Of a DNA stretch of 64,000 bases, positions 8,218 to 17,847 are shown piece after piece. Positions within the stretch are counted from its first letter, which is position 1; every line of letters starts with the position of its first letter. The position numbers and the translations under genes are program-made. The stretch spans positions 1 to 64,000 of the forward strand of contig CAWGUE010000006.1 of the NCBI GenBank assembly GCA_963825595.1. Reading direction: 5' to 3'. Origin of the DNA: JARFQH01 sp963825595 (GTDB lineage: Bacteria > Desulfobacterota > Desulfobacteria > Desulfobacterales > SG8-13). Below the pieces are notes generated by a model. It did no database searches, was not told the origin of the DNA, and saw nothing but the letters and a program-made list of their open reading frames with translations.

Positions 8218-8936
8218 TATTCGTAAAACAATCGAATCAATCCGGTTTGGGAATGTTGCGCCAGTCGGACCAGGCAAAGCTTGACCATCTCCAGCACCGC
8301 AAGAAAAGTGACGATGACGTCACCCTTGGTGGGGTGGGCCGTAAAAAGTTCCTCGAATGTCAGGCTTTTGTTTGCTTCGAACAGATCAACCAGCTCTGCT
8401 ATGCGGTCTTTGACGGATATGCTGTCGGACGTCAAGTCAAGTCGGTCTTCCGGGGATATGTTCTTTAATATTTGCTGAAAGGCATCAATAAGTTCAAACA
8501 GGCCGATCTTGATGAAATCGTCGTTTGGGCTTATCAGGTCGCGGGTATCGGCCGCTTGGCGGACAAAGGTGCTTTCACCGAGAAGCTCTCTGCGGGACAG
8601 TTCTTCGGCAGCGGTTTTCAGTTGAAGGTATTCGGCCAGGGGCCGGGCTATTTCCAAGCGAGGATCTTCATCTTCATCGTCATTCGACGTCGGCGGCAGC
8701 AGCATCCGCGACTTAATATGGGCCAAGGTTGCGGCCATCACAAGGAAATCGCCGGCAGTGTCGATGTTCATCGCCTTCAACCACTCGAGGTATTCCAGAT
8801 ACTGCTCGGTAATAAGGGCAACGGGGATATCGTAGATGTCGACCTCATTCTTTTTGATCAGGTGAACCAGCAGGTCCATCGGGCCTTCGAAGATATCGGT
8901 CAGTTTGACCTGGTAATAATCAGAAGCGGCTTCCAT
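8217..8936 (-). CDS. scpA: Segregation and condensation protein ScpA
   Basis: Kleisin subunit that bridges the two SMC heads in bacterial condensin. The N-terminal motif FEGPMDLLVHLIKKNEVDIYD (SMC neck-binding part) and the following ITEQYLEYL are hallmarks. The middle is acidic (NDDEDEDPR), and the C-terminal winged helix ends with VTFLAVLEMVKL. At 239 residues it is of normal length. It is followed immediately by scpB and preceded by trpS on the same strand, so trpS-scpA-scpB is likely one transcript. No smc gene is in the window. Confidence 0.95.
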   Translation of the reverse strand: MEAASDYYQVKLTDIFEGPMDLLVHLIKKNEVDIYDIPVALITEQYLEYLEWLKAMNIDTAGDFLVMAATLAHIKSRMLLPPTSNDDEDEDPRLEIARPLAEYLQLKTAAEELSRRELLGESTFVRQAADTRDLISPNDDFIKIGLFELIDAFQQILKNISPEDRLDLTSDSISVKDRIAELVDLFEANKSLTFEELFTAHPTKGDVIVTFLAVLEMVKLCLVRLAQHSQTGLIRLFYE

Positions 8937-9004
8937 CGGGCGACGGTATAAAATCCGTTAGTGATTAACCGGCAATAGATACGCACGACGCATTTATAAC
9001 CGGC

Positions 9005-9991
9005 TCAAATTTTCATGGCGGAGCGAACATCCGCCATGGTCATTTCAGCAATTCGGCGGGCTCGATCGCTGCCTTCCCGCATGATATTTTCGACCAGATC
9101 CAGCCGTTTTTCATAGTATTGGCGCCTCTCCCGAATGGGTTCGAAGGCGCGGATCAGGCTCTTGGCCATGATCTTCTTGCACTCCACACAACCAATCTGT
9201 GCCGAACGGCATTGCGTGTCGATGTCCGCTACCATCGACGCATCGGTATACAGCTTGTGGAATGTGAAAACATTGCACACATCGGGATCCCCGGGATCGC
9301 TGCGCCGTGCCCGCTGGGGGTCCGTGATCATTTGGGACACTTTGGCTGCCATTTCATCCGGACCGTCCGACAGGTAGATTGCGTTGTTGTAGCTCTTGCT
9401 CATTTTCCGTCGATCGGTGCCGAGAATTTTTGGGGTTTCCGTCAGAAGCGCTTCCGGTTCGGGAAATACATCCCGGTACAGGAAGTTAAACCGTCTGGCG
9501 ATTTCACGGGTAATTTCGACATGAGGAACCTGGTCGACCCCGACCGGAACACCCGCCGGCTTGTACATGATGATATCTGCGGCCTGCAGAACCGGATACC
9601 CGAGGAAGCCGAAGGTCGATAGATCCTTGTTGCTCATTTGGACAATCTGGTCTTTATACGTGGGATTGCGTTCAAGCCAGGGAACGGGAGTGATCATGGA
9701 AAGCAGCAGGTAGAGCTCGGCATGTTCTTTGACTCGGGACTGGACGAACAGCGTGCTTTTCTCCGGTTTCAGGCCGGCACTGAGCCAATCGATCATCATC
9801 TCCCGGCTGTAATCGGTGATAAGGTCTGTTTTTTCGTAGTCGCTGGTAAGGGCGTGCCAGTCGGCGATGAAGAAGAAACAGTCGTAGTCTTCCTGCATCT
9901 TTACCCAGTTGGCCAGAGCGCCCAATAGGTTGCCGATATGCAGGGGGCCCGTCGGTCGCATGCCGCTGAGGATCCGCTTTTTTTCTGCCAT
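9005..9991 (-). CDS. trpS: Tryptophan-tRNA ligase
   Basis: Class I aminoacyl-tRNA synthetase that charges tRNA-Trp. The two ATP-binding signatures are intact: HIGN near the N-terminus (GPLHIGNLLGAL) and KMSKS (KMSKSYNNAIY) in the second half. Tryptophan-pocket segments such as FFIADWHALTSDY are also present. At 328 residues it is the usual length. AGGAGATATAT precedes the ATG. It lies between the tRNA nucleotidyltransferase gene upstream and scpA downstream, all on the minus strand. Confidence 0.97.
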   Translation of the reverse strand: MAEKKRILSGMRPTGPLHIGNLLGALANWVKMQEDYDCFFFIADWHALTSDYEKTDLITDYSREMMIDWLSAGLKPEKSTLFVQSRVKEHAELYLLLSMITPVPWLERNPTYKDQIVQMSNKDLSTFGFLGYPVLQAADIIMYKPAGVPVGVDQVPHVEITREIARRFNFLYRDVFPEPEALLTETPKILGTDRRKMSKSYNNAIYLSDGPDEMAAKVSQMITDPQRARRSDPGDPDVCNVFTFHKLYTDASMVADIDTQCRSAQIGCVECKKIMAKSLIRAFEPIRERRQYYEKRLDLVENIMREGSDRARRIAEMTMADVRSAMKI

Positions 9992-10093
9992 ATATATCTC
10001 CTGCTGTCTGTTCTACTCAATAAAGCCGTCGAAATTTAAAAGGCCCCTGAACACGAGCTTGGACGTTTTGTTTTTGGGCCGAGCTTGGCCGCA

Positions 10094-12841
10094 TCAGCGT
10101 TCCTCCTCGGGGGCGGAGCGAGGCTGGCCGGCGGCCGACTTCAGGTACCGTCTTGCAAACTGAATCTCATCGTTTTTAGATAACAGCCGCCCGTCCAACT
10201 TGGTTTCCAATACGGCCTGGAGGATTTCGCGGTAGATCGGGCCTGGTTTCAACCCTAAATTTTTAAGATCGGTTCCCCCCAGATCGACACGGGCATACCG
10301 CAGATTGGTTATGAACTGTGAAATGGCCCGTTTGACATCTTCGAGACCGGTCAAGGCCATCAGGTACAGGACAAGTTCTGTTTTGAATCCGGACAGTTTA
10401 TTATAGAGTACGCTATTTTTAAACGGTTGATTCCGCTCTAACCATGCCAGGCATTTTTCGGCGGCAAAGCGTTCGTTGAGAAACAGTTTGCGGTGGCGGG
10501 GGGCCAGCTCGAAACGCCGGCAGATTTTGCCGGTCACCTCTGCGTCGCAGGTGCGGATGAGCGCCAGAAAATAAACGGCCCACTTCATATAAGATTCTTC
10601 GAGAAAAAGCAAATCATACCAGGCAAGGACCTTCTTCACAGAGTTGAAAAGGGCGGTCATATCCTTGGTGAGAAGGATCGATGGGTGGACCACTTTCAAT
10701 ACGTTATATTCATGAAGCCGAATTAAGGTCGGGGTTGGGTTTTCCTCTTCGAGAATCTGGCGCAGTTCAGAGAATACCCTTCTGCCGCTCAGGCGTTTGA
10801 AAAAATCCATTTTAACGGCATTATCGATCAGGCCGGATGTCAGTTTGCCAATCGTGAAACTGAAGCGTTGTTCGAAACGGATGGCTCGGAACACGCGGGT
10901 GGGATCCTCGACAAAACTCAAATTGTGCAAAACCCGTATCGTTTTTTCTTTGATGTCTTTCTGCGCCGTAAAAAAATCGATAAGGGTTCCAAAGTTTCTT
11001 TCATTGAGCTGAATCGCCAGGGTATTGATCGTAAAATCCCGACGGAACAGATCGAGCTTGATCGAACTCATTTCGACAATCGGCAGTGCCGCCGGAAATT
11101 TGTAGTATTCAAGGCGGGCAGATGCCACATCGATTTTGAAACCGTCCGGGAAGGTAATGACAGCGGTACCGAACTTTGCATACTCATGAATACGGGCACC
11201 GATCGTCTGGGCATACTTTCGTCCGAAAGCGATCCCGTCGCCTTCGACCACGATGTCGATGTCTTCATTTGAGCGGTATAAAAAAAGATCGCGTACAAAT
11301 CCGCCGACGACATAAGCCGGCGCACCAATTTCGTCAGCCACCCGGCCGATTTCACGGAGCATCTTCAATAATCGCTTCGGGAGACGTTCCTGCATGAATT
11401 TCAGTATATATCGAGTACGGGCATTTACCCTGTGAGTGGCAATTTTCTGCGGTTCTCCATTTTCAGGCACATGTTTGCGTACCAGAATGTTGAGTAGATC
11501 CGTACGCGTAATGACTCCCAGGATATGATCGTTTTCGATCACCGGTAGAATCCGCTGCTTGCTTTCGATAATTTTTTCCTGGATTTCCGTCAGGTCGGAT
11601 TCCGGACCGACCGTCGCCAGATCTGAGGTCATATATTCTCGCACGGCCACGTGATTCAACTTATGAAAGAGAGCTTTTTCAACTACTTGTCGGGTTATGA
11701 ACCCGACCGGCAGTCCGGTTTTTTCATTACCGGCAGATGCCTCCGTGACCAGTAGCGCATTGACATTGTAGCGCGTCATGAGTTCACCGGCATCACGGCA
11801 AGGGACTTCCGCGGCGATGGTAATAGCTGGGGCGGACATGAGGTCACGGGCCAGACGACGGGACTGTATATTTGTGTAAAGCAGGTCCACCAGGACGTGC
11901 TCCACCTGGGCGATTGTTCTGCCTTTGACGGTGGCTGCGGCGGCATAAGCGTGTCCCCCTCCGCCGAGGTGTTCAAGAATAGCGCCGACGTCTACTTCCG
12001 TTACCCTGCTGCGGGCAACCACATAGATTTTGTTTTCCATCAGGGCTATGGCAAAGATGGCTTCCAGGTTTTCCATCTTGACCATCTTGTGAACCAGAAA
12101 AGCGAAATCAGGAACGAATTTTTCGGTTGCCACCACCGTGACAAGCACATCGATACCGGAGATGGTATACCGGGTCGAGGATTGAATCATTTCGTTGAGC
12201 AAGCTGACCTGATCGGGGTTGATTTCCCGGGACATCATGTTCGACACAATATTTAGATTGGCGCCTCGCGAAAGTAAGAATGCCGCCACTCTGAAATCCT
12301 CCTCAGTCGTGGAGGGAAAGGTGAATGATCCGGTATCCTCATAGAGGCCCAGGCACATTATCGTGGCTTCGTCCGGATTGATTGCGATCCCTTTTTCCTG
12401 AATCATGCTGGAGAGGATTGTCACTGTCGCGCCGGTTAAACGGACGACTTCCCTGTCGCCCTTGATATCATTCGTTTTGTCCGGATGATGGTCGTAGATG
12501 TGGATCTCGACATCGCGGCGCTGCAACAGTTCGGATAACTTCCCAATACGGTGCGGCTGGCGTGTGTCGACCAGGACGAGCCGCGAGACCCGGTCAAATT
12601 CGATGTCCTTGATATCCACCATGTTGAATATATAAACCATCGATTTAACGAAGAAATCGCGCAAGTTTTTTTCCTGAGAGCCTGGAAAGACGACCACGGC
12701 TTCGGGGTAAAGCTTCTGAGCCGCCAGCATGGAGGCCACGGCATCGAAATCGGCGTTAATGTGGGTCGTAATGACGGTGAGACCCGAATCCGCAGGCTGT
12801 CGAAGCGTTTTCAAGGCTGCATTTTTCTCAATGGTCTTCAC
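10094..12841 (-). CDS. DHH/DHHA1-CBS-polyA polymerase fusion (tRNA nucleotidyltransferase)
   Basis: A 915-residue three-part protein. The N-terminal ~310 residues form a DHH-family phosphoesterase (THINADFDAVASMLAA, then DTRQPHRIG and DHHPD) with a DHHA1 part (GGGGHAYAAAATV). Next come two CBS domains (about residues 320-460, including VGFITRQVV and GVITRTDLL). The C-terminal half is a class II nucleotidyltransferase of the CCA/poly(A) polymerase type, with GGFVRDLFLYR, the catalytic DIDIVVEGD, and the RDFTINTLAI motif. Fusions of this kind in bacteria have been tied to A-adding or CCA-adding activity on tRNA 3' ends. The DHH domain may act on nanoRNA or tRNA ends and the CBS pair may sense adenine nucleotides; these roles are inferred. 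Confidence 0.9.
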   Translation of the reverse strand: MKTIEKNAALKTLRQPADSGLTVITTHINADFDAVASMLAAQKLYPEAVVVFPGSQEKNLRDFFVKSMVYIFNMVDIKDIEFDRVSRLVLVDTRQPHRIGKLSELLQRRDVEIHIYDHHPDKTNDIKGDREVVRLTGATVTILSSMIQEKGIAINPDEATIMCLGLYEDTGSFTFPSTTEEDFRVAAFLLSRGANLNIVSNMMSREINPDQVSLLNEMIQSSTRYTISGIDVLVTVVATEKFVPDFAFLVHKMVKMENLEAIFAIALMENKIYVVARSRVTEVDVGAILEHLGGGGHAYAAAATVKGRTIAQVEHVLVDLLYTNIQSRRLARDLMSAPAITIAAEVPCRDAGELMTRYNVNALLVTEASAGNEKTGLPVGFITRQVVEKALFHKLNHVAVREYMTSDLATVGPESDLTEIQEKIIESKQRILPVIENDHILGVITRTDLLNILVRKHVPENGEPQKIATHRVNARTRYILKFMQERLPKRLLKMLREIGRVADEIGAPAYVVGGFVRDLFLYRSNEDIDIVVEGDGIAFGRKYAQTIGARIHEYAKFGTAVITFPDGFKIDVASARLEYYKFPAALPIVEMSSIKLDLFRRDFTINTLAIQLNERNFGTLIDFFTAQKDIKEKTIRVLHNLSFVEDPTRVFRAIRFEQRFSFTIGKLTSGLIDNAVKMDFFKRLSGRRVFSELRQILEEENPTPTLIRLHEYNVLKVVHPSILLTKDMTALFNSVKKVLAWYDLLFLEESYMKWAVYFLALIRTCDAEVTGKICRRFELAPRHRKLFLNERFAAEKCLAWLERNQPFKNSVLYNKLSGFKTELVLYLMALTGLEDVKRAISQFITNLRYARVDLGGTDLKNLGLKPGPIYREILQAVLETKLDGRLLSKNDEIQFARRYLKSAAGQPRSAPEEER

Positions 12842-13384
12842 AGGGCATAGCTCCGAAGATTCACGTTTTTTTGCGCCGCCAACAGCATCGTTCCTCCTTC
12901 ATAAGCGGCGTTAATCCATTTACGTTTGCACATTACCCGCGACGAATCAAGCGGCAAAGAGCTACCGACTCTCTGCCGAAGGATGGTATAATATTTCAGA
13001 GGATTTCTTGATAGGACTTGCGGCTTAAATCAAATCGCGATTCTGTTATCTTTTAATCGTTATGGCATCTTGGGCTGCTAGCTGCCACGACAGTCGTCGC
13101 ATCCAAATTTTATTGTGGTCTGATTGACATTATGCTACAATGTAACTCAAATTTTATACGTTTGCAGCCGTCACTGCATGCCGCTGAGCTGCATTGCGCT
13201 ATGAGTGATACTTGCTACCGATGCGGCTACCGGTGGGATATGACCACTTGGGCCGTTTGTGATTACGCGGTTTCATCTGTAGCATAAAAAAAATGGCGGC
13301 CTCAGGGCTTTTCAAATGGTCTGACCGGCCATTCAGGTGTGACACGCCAAACGCTTTTTTCGCTTTTGAAAGGGGATTCAGCAC
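12842..13384 (+). other. Intergenic region before pilC with weak promoter-like elements
   Basis: The region between divergent genes holds no convincing gene. A TTGACA at 13124-13129 has a poor TCAAAT 17 bases downstream, about 230 bases before pilC, and a lone TATAAT lies at 12987-12992. A 28-codon frame at 13201-13287 begins with a CYRCGYRW zinc-ribbon-like stretch but is too short and degenerate to call. Confidence 0.4.
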
Positions 13385-14596
13385 ATGCCGGTTTATCTGT
13401 GGCAAGGAAAGAATGTACGGGGTGAGAAAAAAAAAGGGGAAATGGAGGCGTCCTCCGAAGAAATCGTGAGGGCCAACCTCAGGCGGACAAAGATCGAGGC
13501 GACGAAGGTCAAGCCGAAACCCAAGGACCTCTTTGCAAATGTTGCGTTTCTCCAGCCGAAGGTCAAAGAACACGACATCATTCTCTTTGCCCGGCAGTTT
13601 TCAACCATGATTGATGCCGGGTTGCCTATCATCCAATGTCTGGATATTCTCTACACGCAGCAGGAAAACGCAACCTTCAAAAAAATTCTGAAAAGCATCA
13701 AGGAATCGGTCGAAGGAGGGGCCACTCTGGCGGAGTCACTGAAAAAGTTTCCCAAACAGTTCGATGACCTGTTTGTAAATATGGTTGCCGCCGGTGAGGC
13801 CGGTGGTATTCTGGACACGATTTTACGGCGTTTGTCAACATACATGGAAAAGGCCGCGAAGTTAAAGTCGCAGGTCAAAGGCGCCATGACCTACCCGGTC
13901 GTCACTCTCATCATCGCCGCGGTTGTGCTGGCGGTCATTCTGGTTTTCGTCATACCGGTATTTCAGGAAATGTTCGCTGATTTCGGCAGCGAGCTCCCGG
14001 CATTTACCCAGATGGTCATCGACGTGAGCGATTTTACAAAACGAAACGTTATCTGGATCGTCATCGGACTCATTCTTTTCGTGTTCGCCTTCCGAAAGAC
14101 GTACAAGACTGAAAAAGGGCGTGAGCTGATTGACGATTTGCTGTTGAAACTGCCGGTGTTCGGTGTACTCATCCGCAAGGTTGCTGTGGCGAAATTCACC
14201 CGCACCATGGGGACCATGCTGTCCAGCGGTGTGGCGATATTGGAAGCACTCGATATTGTCGCGAAAACTGCCGGCAACAAAACCATTGAAAAAGCGGTTT
14301 ACAGTGTGCGGGCCGATATCTCCGAAGGTCGGACCATGGCCGATCCCCTTCAGGAAAGCGGGGTGTTCCCGGCCATGGTTTGCCAGATGATTGCGGTCGG
14401 CGAATCCACCGGGGCGCTCGACTCCATGCTGGAGAAAATAGCCGCCTTCTACGACGATGAAGTCGACCAGGCGGTCGAAAACCTGACCGCCTTGATCGAA
14501 CCTTTCATGCTGGTCTTTCTGGGCGTGACGATCGGCGGCCTGGTTATTGCCATGTATCTTCCGATATTCAAGATGGCGGGGACCATCGGTGGTTGA
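13385..14596 (+). CDS. pilC: Type IV pilus inner-membrane platform protein PilC
   Basis: Polytopic inner-membrane platform protein that couples the PilB/PilT ATPases to pilin assembly. Of 403 residues, the N-terminus (MPVYLWQGKN, then EASSEEIVRANLRR) is typical of PilC. Two GspF domains follow, each with the QFSTMIDAGLPIIQCL / FTRTMGTMLSSGVAILEAL type of signature. Three transmembrane helices are seen, near residues 170-195, 220-240 and at the C-terminus (MLVFLGVTIGGLVIAMYLPIF). The Q-x-x-A-V-G-E-x-T-G motif (QMIAVGESTGAL) is present. A PilS-like kinase lies downstream; the other pilus genes are outside the window. A GspF of a type II secretion system is less likely given the PilC-type N-terminus. 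Confidence 0.93.
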   Translation: MPVYLWQGKNVRGEKKKGEMEASSEEIVRANLRRTKIEATKVKPKPKDLFANVAFLQPKVKEHDIILFARQFSTMIDAGLPIIQCLDILYTQQENATFKKILKSIKESVEGGATLAESLKKFPKQFDDLFVNMVAAGEAGGILDTILRRLSTYMEKAAKLKSQVKGAMTYPVVTLIIAAVVLAVILVFVIPVFQEMFADFGSELPAFTQMVIDVSDFTKRNVIWIVIGLILFVFAFRKTYKTEKGRELIDDLLLKLPVFGVLIRKVAVAKFTRTMGTMLSSGVAILEALDIVAKTAGNKTIEKAVYSVRADISEGRTMADPLQESGVFPAMVCQMIAVGESTGALDSMLEKIAAFYDDEVDQAVENLTALIEPFMLVFLGVTIGGLVIAMYLPIFKMAGTIGG

Positions 14597-14757
14597 CGCG
14601 CAAGGCCATGGACAACTCGGCCTGAATAGATTACGATGATGAGCCCCGGTGAGTTCATCAGCGGCAATTGACTGAGCCGAAACCCCATCACCCGGTCCGA
14701 ACCACCGATCGTCGACGACATCCTCAGTTCAGATCAAGGTATTTTAAAATCCCAACC

Positions 14758-16071
14758 ATGCGAAAGACCGGTTCTCATACCTCTGCCAGAAGCGACGATG
14801 ATATTCGATTCCGGTTGAAATGGTTAATGTTCGCGCGCGTCCTTTTCACAACCCTTCTACTCGGTTCGACGGTTGTGCTGCAGCTGGGCGTCTCCCCGTC
14901 GCCATTAGCACCGGGCCTGCTCGTTCTTTACGGGTTGATCGCCATCATATTCTTCTTGTCGTTTGTCTATACCCTGGTGCTGAATCGCATCAGGAATGTA
15001 CTGCGGTTCGCTTACCTGCAGATCGGCCTGGACACCGTTATTGTTTCTCTGATCATCTATGTCACCGGCAATTTTTCAAGTATCTTTTCATTCCTCTATC
15101 TTGTCGTCATTATTTACTCGAGCCTGCTCCTGTATCGTAAAGGCAGCATAATTATTTCCGTTTTGTGCAGCACCCAGTATGCTCTGATGGTCTTGGCGGA
15201 ATACAATGATATTCTAAAGCCCTTTGTGTTGGAAGAAAGCCTGAGCGCCACCGGAGTCGAGTTGAATCAGATTATCTACAAGATCCTGATCACCATTCTC
15301 GGTTGTTTTGCGGTGGCCTTTTTAAGCAGCCTGCTGGCAGAACAAGCTCGGAAATCGAGAAAAGAACTTTGGGCCATGGAGGATCAGGTCAGAAGGGTCG
15401 AGAAGATGGCGGCCGTCGGTGAAATGGCGGCCGGATTGGCCCATGAAATCAAAAATCCCCTGGCGTCCATGACCGGTTCGATCCAAATCCTGCGCGATGG
15501 GGTCGACCTGGATCCCGATCACACGCGCTTGATGCAGATTGTTTTGCGCGAAGCCGATCGTCTCAGTTCACTCGTCAACAACTTCCTGCTCTTCGCACGC
15601 CCGCCCGTTGGGAAACTAGAATTGATCTCTCTGGACAAGACGATTAACGATGCCGTTGAGCTGTTCGAAAAGGACGGCAGTTGCCGGGGGAGAATTTCAA
15701 TCCACAAGGAACTCGCCCGGGGCCTGTTCATAGAAATGGACCTGGTTCAGCTGCGGCAGGTATTGTGGAACCTATTGCTGAATGCTTCCGAAGCAATCAA
15801 CGGCAGCGGAACAATCGATATCAAACTGTATCCTGCCAAGGGCCGCCAAGCCTGTATCGAGATTTCCGATGACGGCTGCGGTATGTCCCAGGACACTATT
15901 CAATCCATATTCGATCCGTTTTTCACAACCAAACAGAATGGCACGGGGCTGGGGCTTTCGATCGTGCACAGCATCGTTGAAGCCTATGACAGCCGACTCG
16001 ATGTCCGCAGCAAACAGGGCGTTGGAACGACTTTTTACCTCTGGTTGAAACGGATCGATCCGCCAACTTAA
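14758..16071 (+). CDS. pilS: PilS-like sensor histidine kinase
   Basis: Membrane sensor kinase, 437 residues from the ATG at 14758; a TTG at 14668 would add 30 unlikely residues. The N-terminal ~200 residues carry about six transmembrane helices, as in PilS, with no large periplasmic sensor. A short coiled linker (about residues 195-215) leads to the phospho-acceptor H-box (GLAHEIKNPLASMTGS), the N-box (LWNLLLNASEAI), and ATP-binding G boxes (ISDDGCGMSQDTI, then GTGLGLSIV). In PilS/PilR systems the partner is a sigma-54 activator controlling pilin genes. No pilR follows here: the next gene is lysS. Its position directly after pilC supports a pilus role, but an NtrB/AtoS-type function is possible. 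Confidence 0.8.
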   Translation: MRKTGSHTSARSDDDIRFRLKWLMFARVLFTTLLLGSTVVLQLGVSPSPLAPGLLVLYGLIAIIFFLSFVYTLVLNRIRNVLRFAYLQIGLDTVIVSLIIYVTGNFSSIFSFLYLVVIIYSSLLLYRKGSIIISVLCSTQYALMVLAEYNDILKPFVLEESLSATGVELNQIIYKILITILGCFAVAFLSSLLAEQARKSRKELWAMEDQVRRVEKMAAVGEMAAGLAHEIKNPLASMTGSIQILRDGVDLDPDHTRLMQIVLREADRLSSLVNNFLLFARPPVGKLELISLDKTINDAVELFEKDGSCRGRISIHKELARGLFIEMDLVQLRQVLWNLLLNASEAINGSGTIDIKLYPAKGRQACIEISDDGCGMSQDTIQSIFDPFFTTKQNGTGLGLSIVHSIVEAYDSRLDVRSKQGVGTTFYLWLKRIDPPT

Positions 16072-16274
16072 CCTTGACACCACTCCAATAATACGATAGC
16101 AGTTCCCACTTATCCTTTAATTCAACCACGTTTGATCCAATGACCCTAAAGCGGCGTGTCGGGCCAGGCAACGTGTTTTGTGTCTGCCCTAACGGCAGCA
16201 CTCTGCCATAGGGTGATATTCCGGGGACAAACCGATTCAACCGAACAGGACAATTCCTCAGTTGCGGACAGCAC

Positions 16275-17789
16275 ATGAGCACGGAAAAGACGAGCGATAT
16301 ACTCGAACAGCGGCGCGATAAAATACAGGAACTGCTGGCACAGAACATTGTTCCGTATCCAAATAATTTCAAGGTGCTACACACTGTGGCGCATATCATG
16401 GAACACGTGCAGGCCCTGGAGGCAGTGTCGACGGAAACCGGCGAGGGTGGCGATCCGGCCTCGATATTTGTTACCGCGGGTCGGATTATGGCAATTAACC
16501 GCTTCGGCAAAACAGCCTTTATCCGTTTCAAAGACCGGTCCGGCCAGATGCAGGCTTATTTGCGAAAGGATAAAATCGGTGACGAGGATTTCCGGTTGTT
16601 CAAACAGCTCGATATCGGTGATTTCATCGGGCTGACAGGACCCATGTTCAAAACCAGAACGGGCGAGTGGACGCTGTCGGTTGATTCGTTTCAGCTCCTC
16701 AGCAAGTCAATTCGTCCCTTGCCCGAAAAGTTCCACGGACTCAAAGATCCAGAAAAGCGCTATCGCCAGCGCTACATCGATCTGGTTATGAATGCCGACG
16801 TTCGGGACATATTTATCCGGCGAGCCCAAATTATCCAATCCGTGCGCGAATTCTTCCTCAAGAAAGACTTTCTGGAAGTCGAAACGCCGATGATGCAGCC
16901 GATACCCGGCGGCGCCGAAGCGGCGCCTTTCAAAACGTTTCACAATACCCTTGGCATGAACCTTTTCTTGCGGATTGCACCGGAGCTTTATCTTAAGCGG
17001 CTTGTGGTCGGCGGATTTGAAAGAGTTTTCGAGATCAACCGTAATTTCAGGAATGAAGGTGTTTCCACCCAGCATAATCCGGAATTCACGATGCTGGAAT
17101 TTTATCTGGCTTACGCCACATATGAAGACCTGATGGACTTGACCGAACGACTGATCGCCGATGTCGCGAGTACGGTGTGTGGCTCAACAACCATTTCTTA
17201 TCAGGGGCACACGATCGAACTCGGCGGCCGGTGGCGTCGCTTGGCATTGCGGGATGCCTTGACAACCATCGGGGGCCTGGATGCCCACTTGTTGGATGAC
17301 CTGCCGGGTTTGCTTACTTATGCAGAGGATCATAGTATCCAGATAACCAAAGCCGATCGCATCGGAAAGGTTATGACCAAACTGTTCGACGCGCTGGTCG
17401 AACCCCATCTTATCCAACCGACCTTTGTCGTCGGATATCCGGTTGAAGTCTCGCCGTTGTCCAGAAGAAACGAGAAGGAACCATCCTTGACGGATCGGTT
17501 CGAGCTTTTTATCGCCGGGCGTGAAATCGCCAACGGATTCTCAGAACTGAACGATCCGGTGGATCAGAAAGAGCGTTTTTTACAGCAGGTTTCACGACGA
17601 GAGGCCGGCGATGAAGAAGCCCACTTGATGGATGAGGATTATATCGAGGCTCTGGAATACGGAATGCCGCCAACCGCTGGCGAAGGTATCGGCATAGACC
17701 GTCTTGTTATGCTCCTGACCGATTCACCATCCATCCGAGAGGTGATTCTTTTCCCGCACATGAAGCCAGTTGACAAAGGAACCGGATAG
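16275..17789 (+). CDS. lysS: Lysine-tRNA ligase, class II
   Basis: Class II synthetase charging tRNA-Lys. Domains in order: N-terminal OB-fold anticodon-binding domain (about residues 60-150, with GRIMAINRFGKTAFI), then the catalytic core. Motif 1 is around RAQIIQSVREFF, motif 2 is FRNEGVSTQHNPEFTMLEF, and motif 3 is GEGIGIDRLVMLLTDS near the end. Length 504 matches the family. It is followed 58 bases later by lolC on the same strand, an arrangement common in related bacteria where lysS heads the lol-bamA-lpx transcript. Confidence 0.97.
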   Translation: MSTEKTSDILEQRRDKIQELLAQNIVPYPNNFKVLHTVAHIMEHVQALEAVSTETGEGGDPASIFVTAGRIMAINRFGKTAFIRFKDRSGQMQAYLRKDKIGDEDFRLFKQLDIGDFIGLTGPMFKTRTGEWTLSVDSFQLLSKSIRPLPEKFHGLKDPEKRYRQRYIDLVMNADVRDIFIRRAQIIQSVREFFLKKDFLEVETPMMQPIPGGAEAAPFKTFHNTLGMNLFLRIAPELYLKRLVVGGFERVFEINRNFRNEGVSTQHNPEFTMLEFYLAYATYEDLMDLTERLIADVASTVCGSTTISYQGHTIELGGRWRRLALRDALTTIGGLDAHLLDDLPGLLTYAEDHSIQITKADRIGKVMTKLFDALVEPHLIQPTFVVGYPVEVSPLSRRNEKEPSLTDRFELFIAGREIANGFSELNDPVDQKERFLQQVSRREAGDEEAHLMDEDYIEALEYGMPPTAGEGIGIDRLVMLLTDSPSIREVILFPHMKPVDKGTG

Positions 17790-17847
17790 GCGATTGGTGG
17801 CGTCTTCGACCGATCGAAGATTCGCCCTTTGACGGACGTCTGTAATT

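Noticed and set aside
12551..12850. Plus-strand open frames over the nucleotidyltransferase and the LPS genes
   Set aside because: They are opposite-strand shadows of well-supported genes, caused by the high GC third-position bias.
13201..13287. A 28-codon frame starting with CYRCGYRW, a zinc-ribbon-like stretch
   Set aside because: Too short, no second cysteine pair, and no ribosome site; probably chance.
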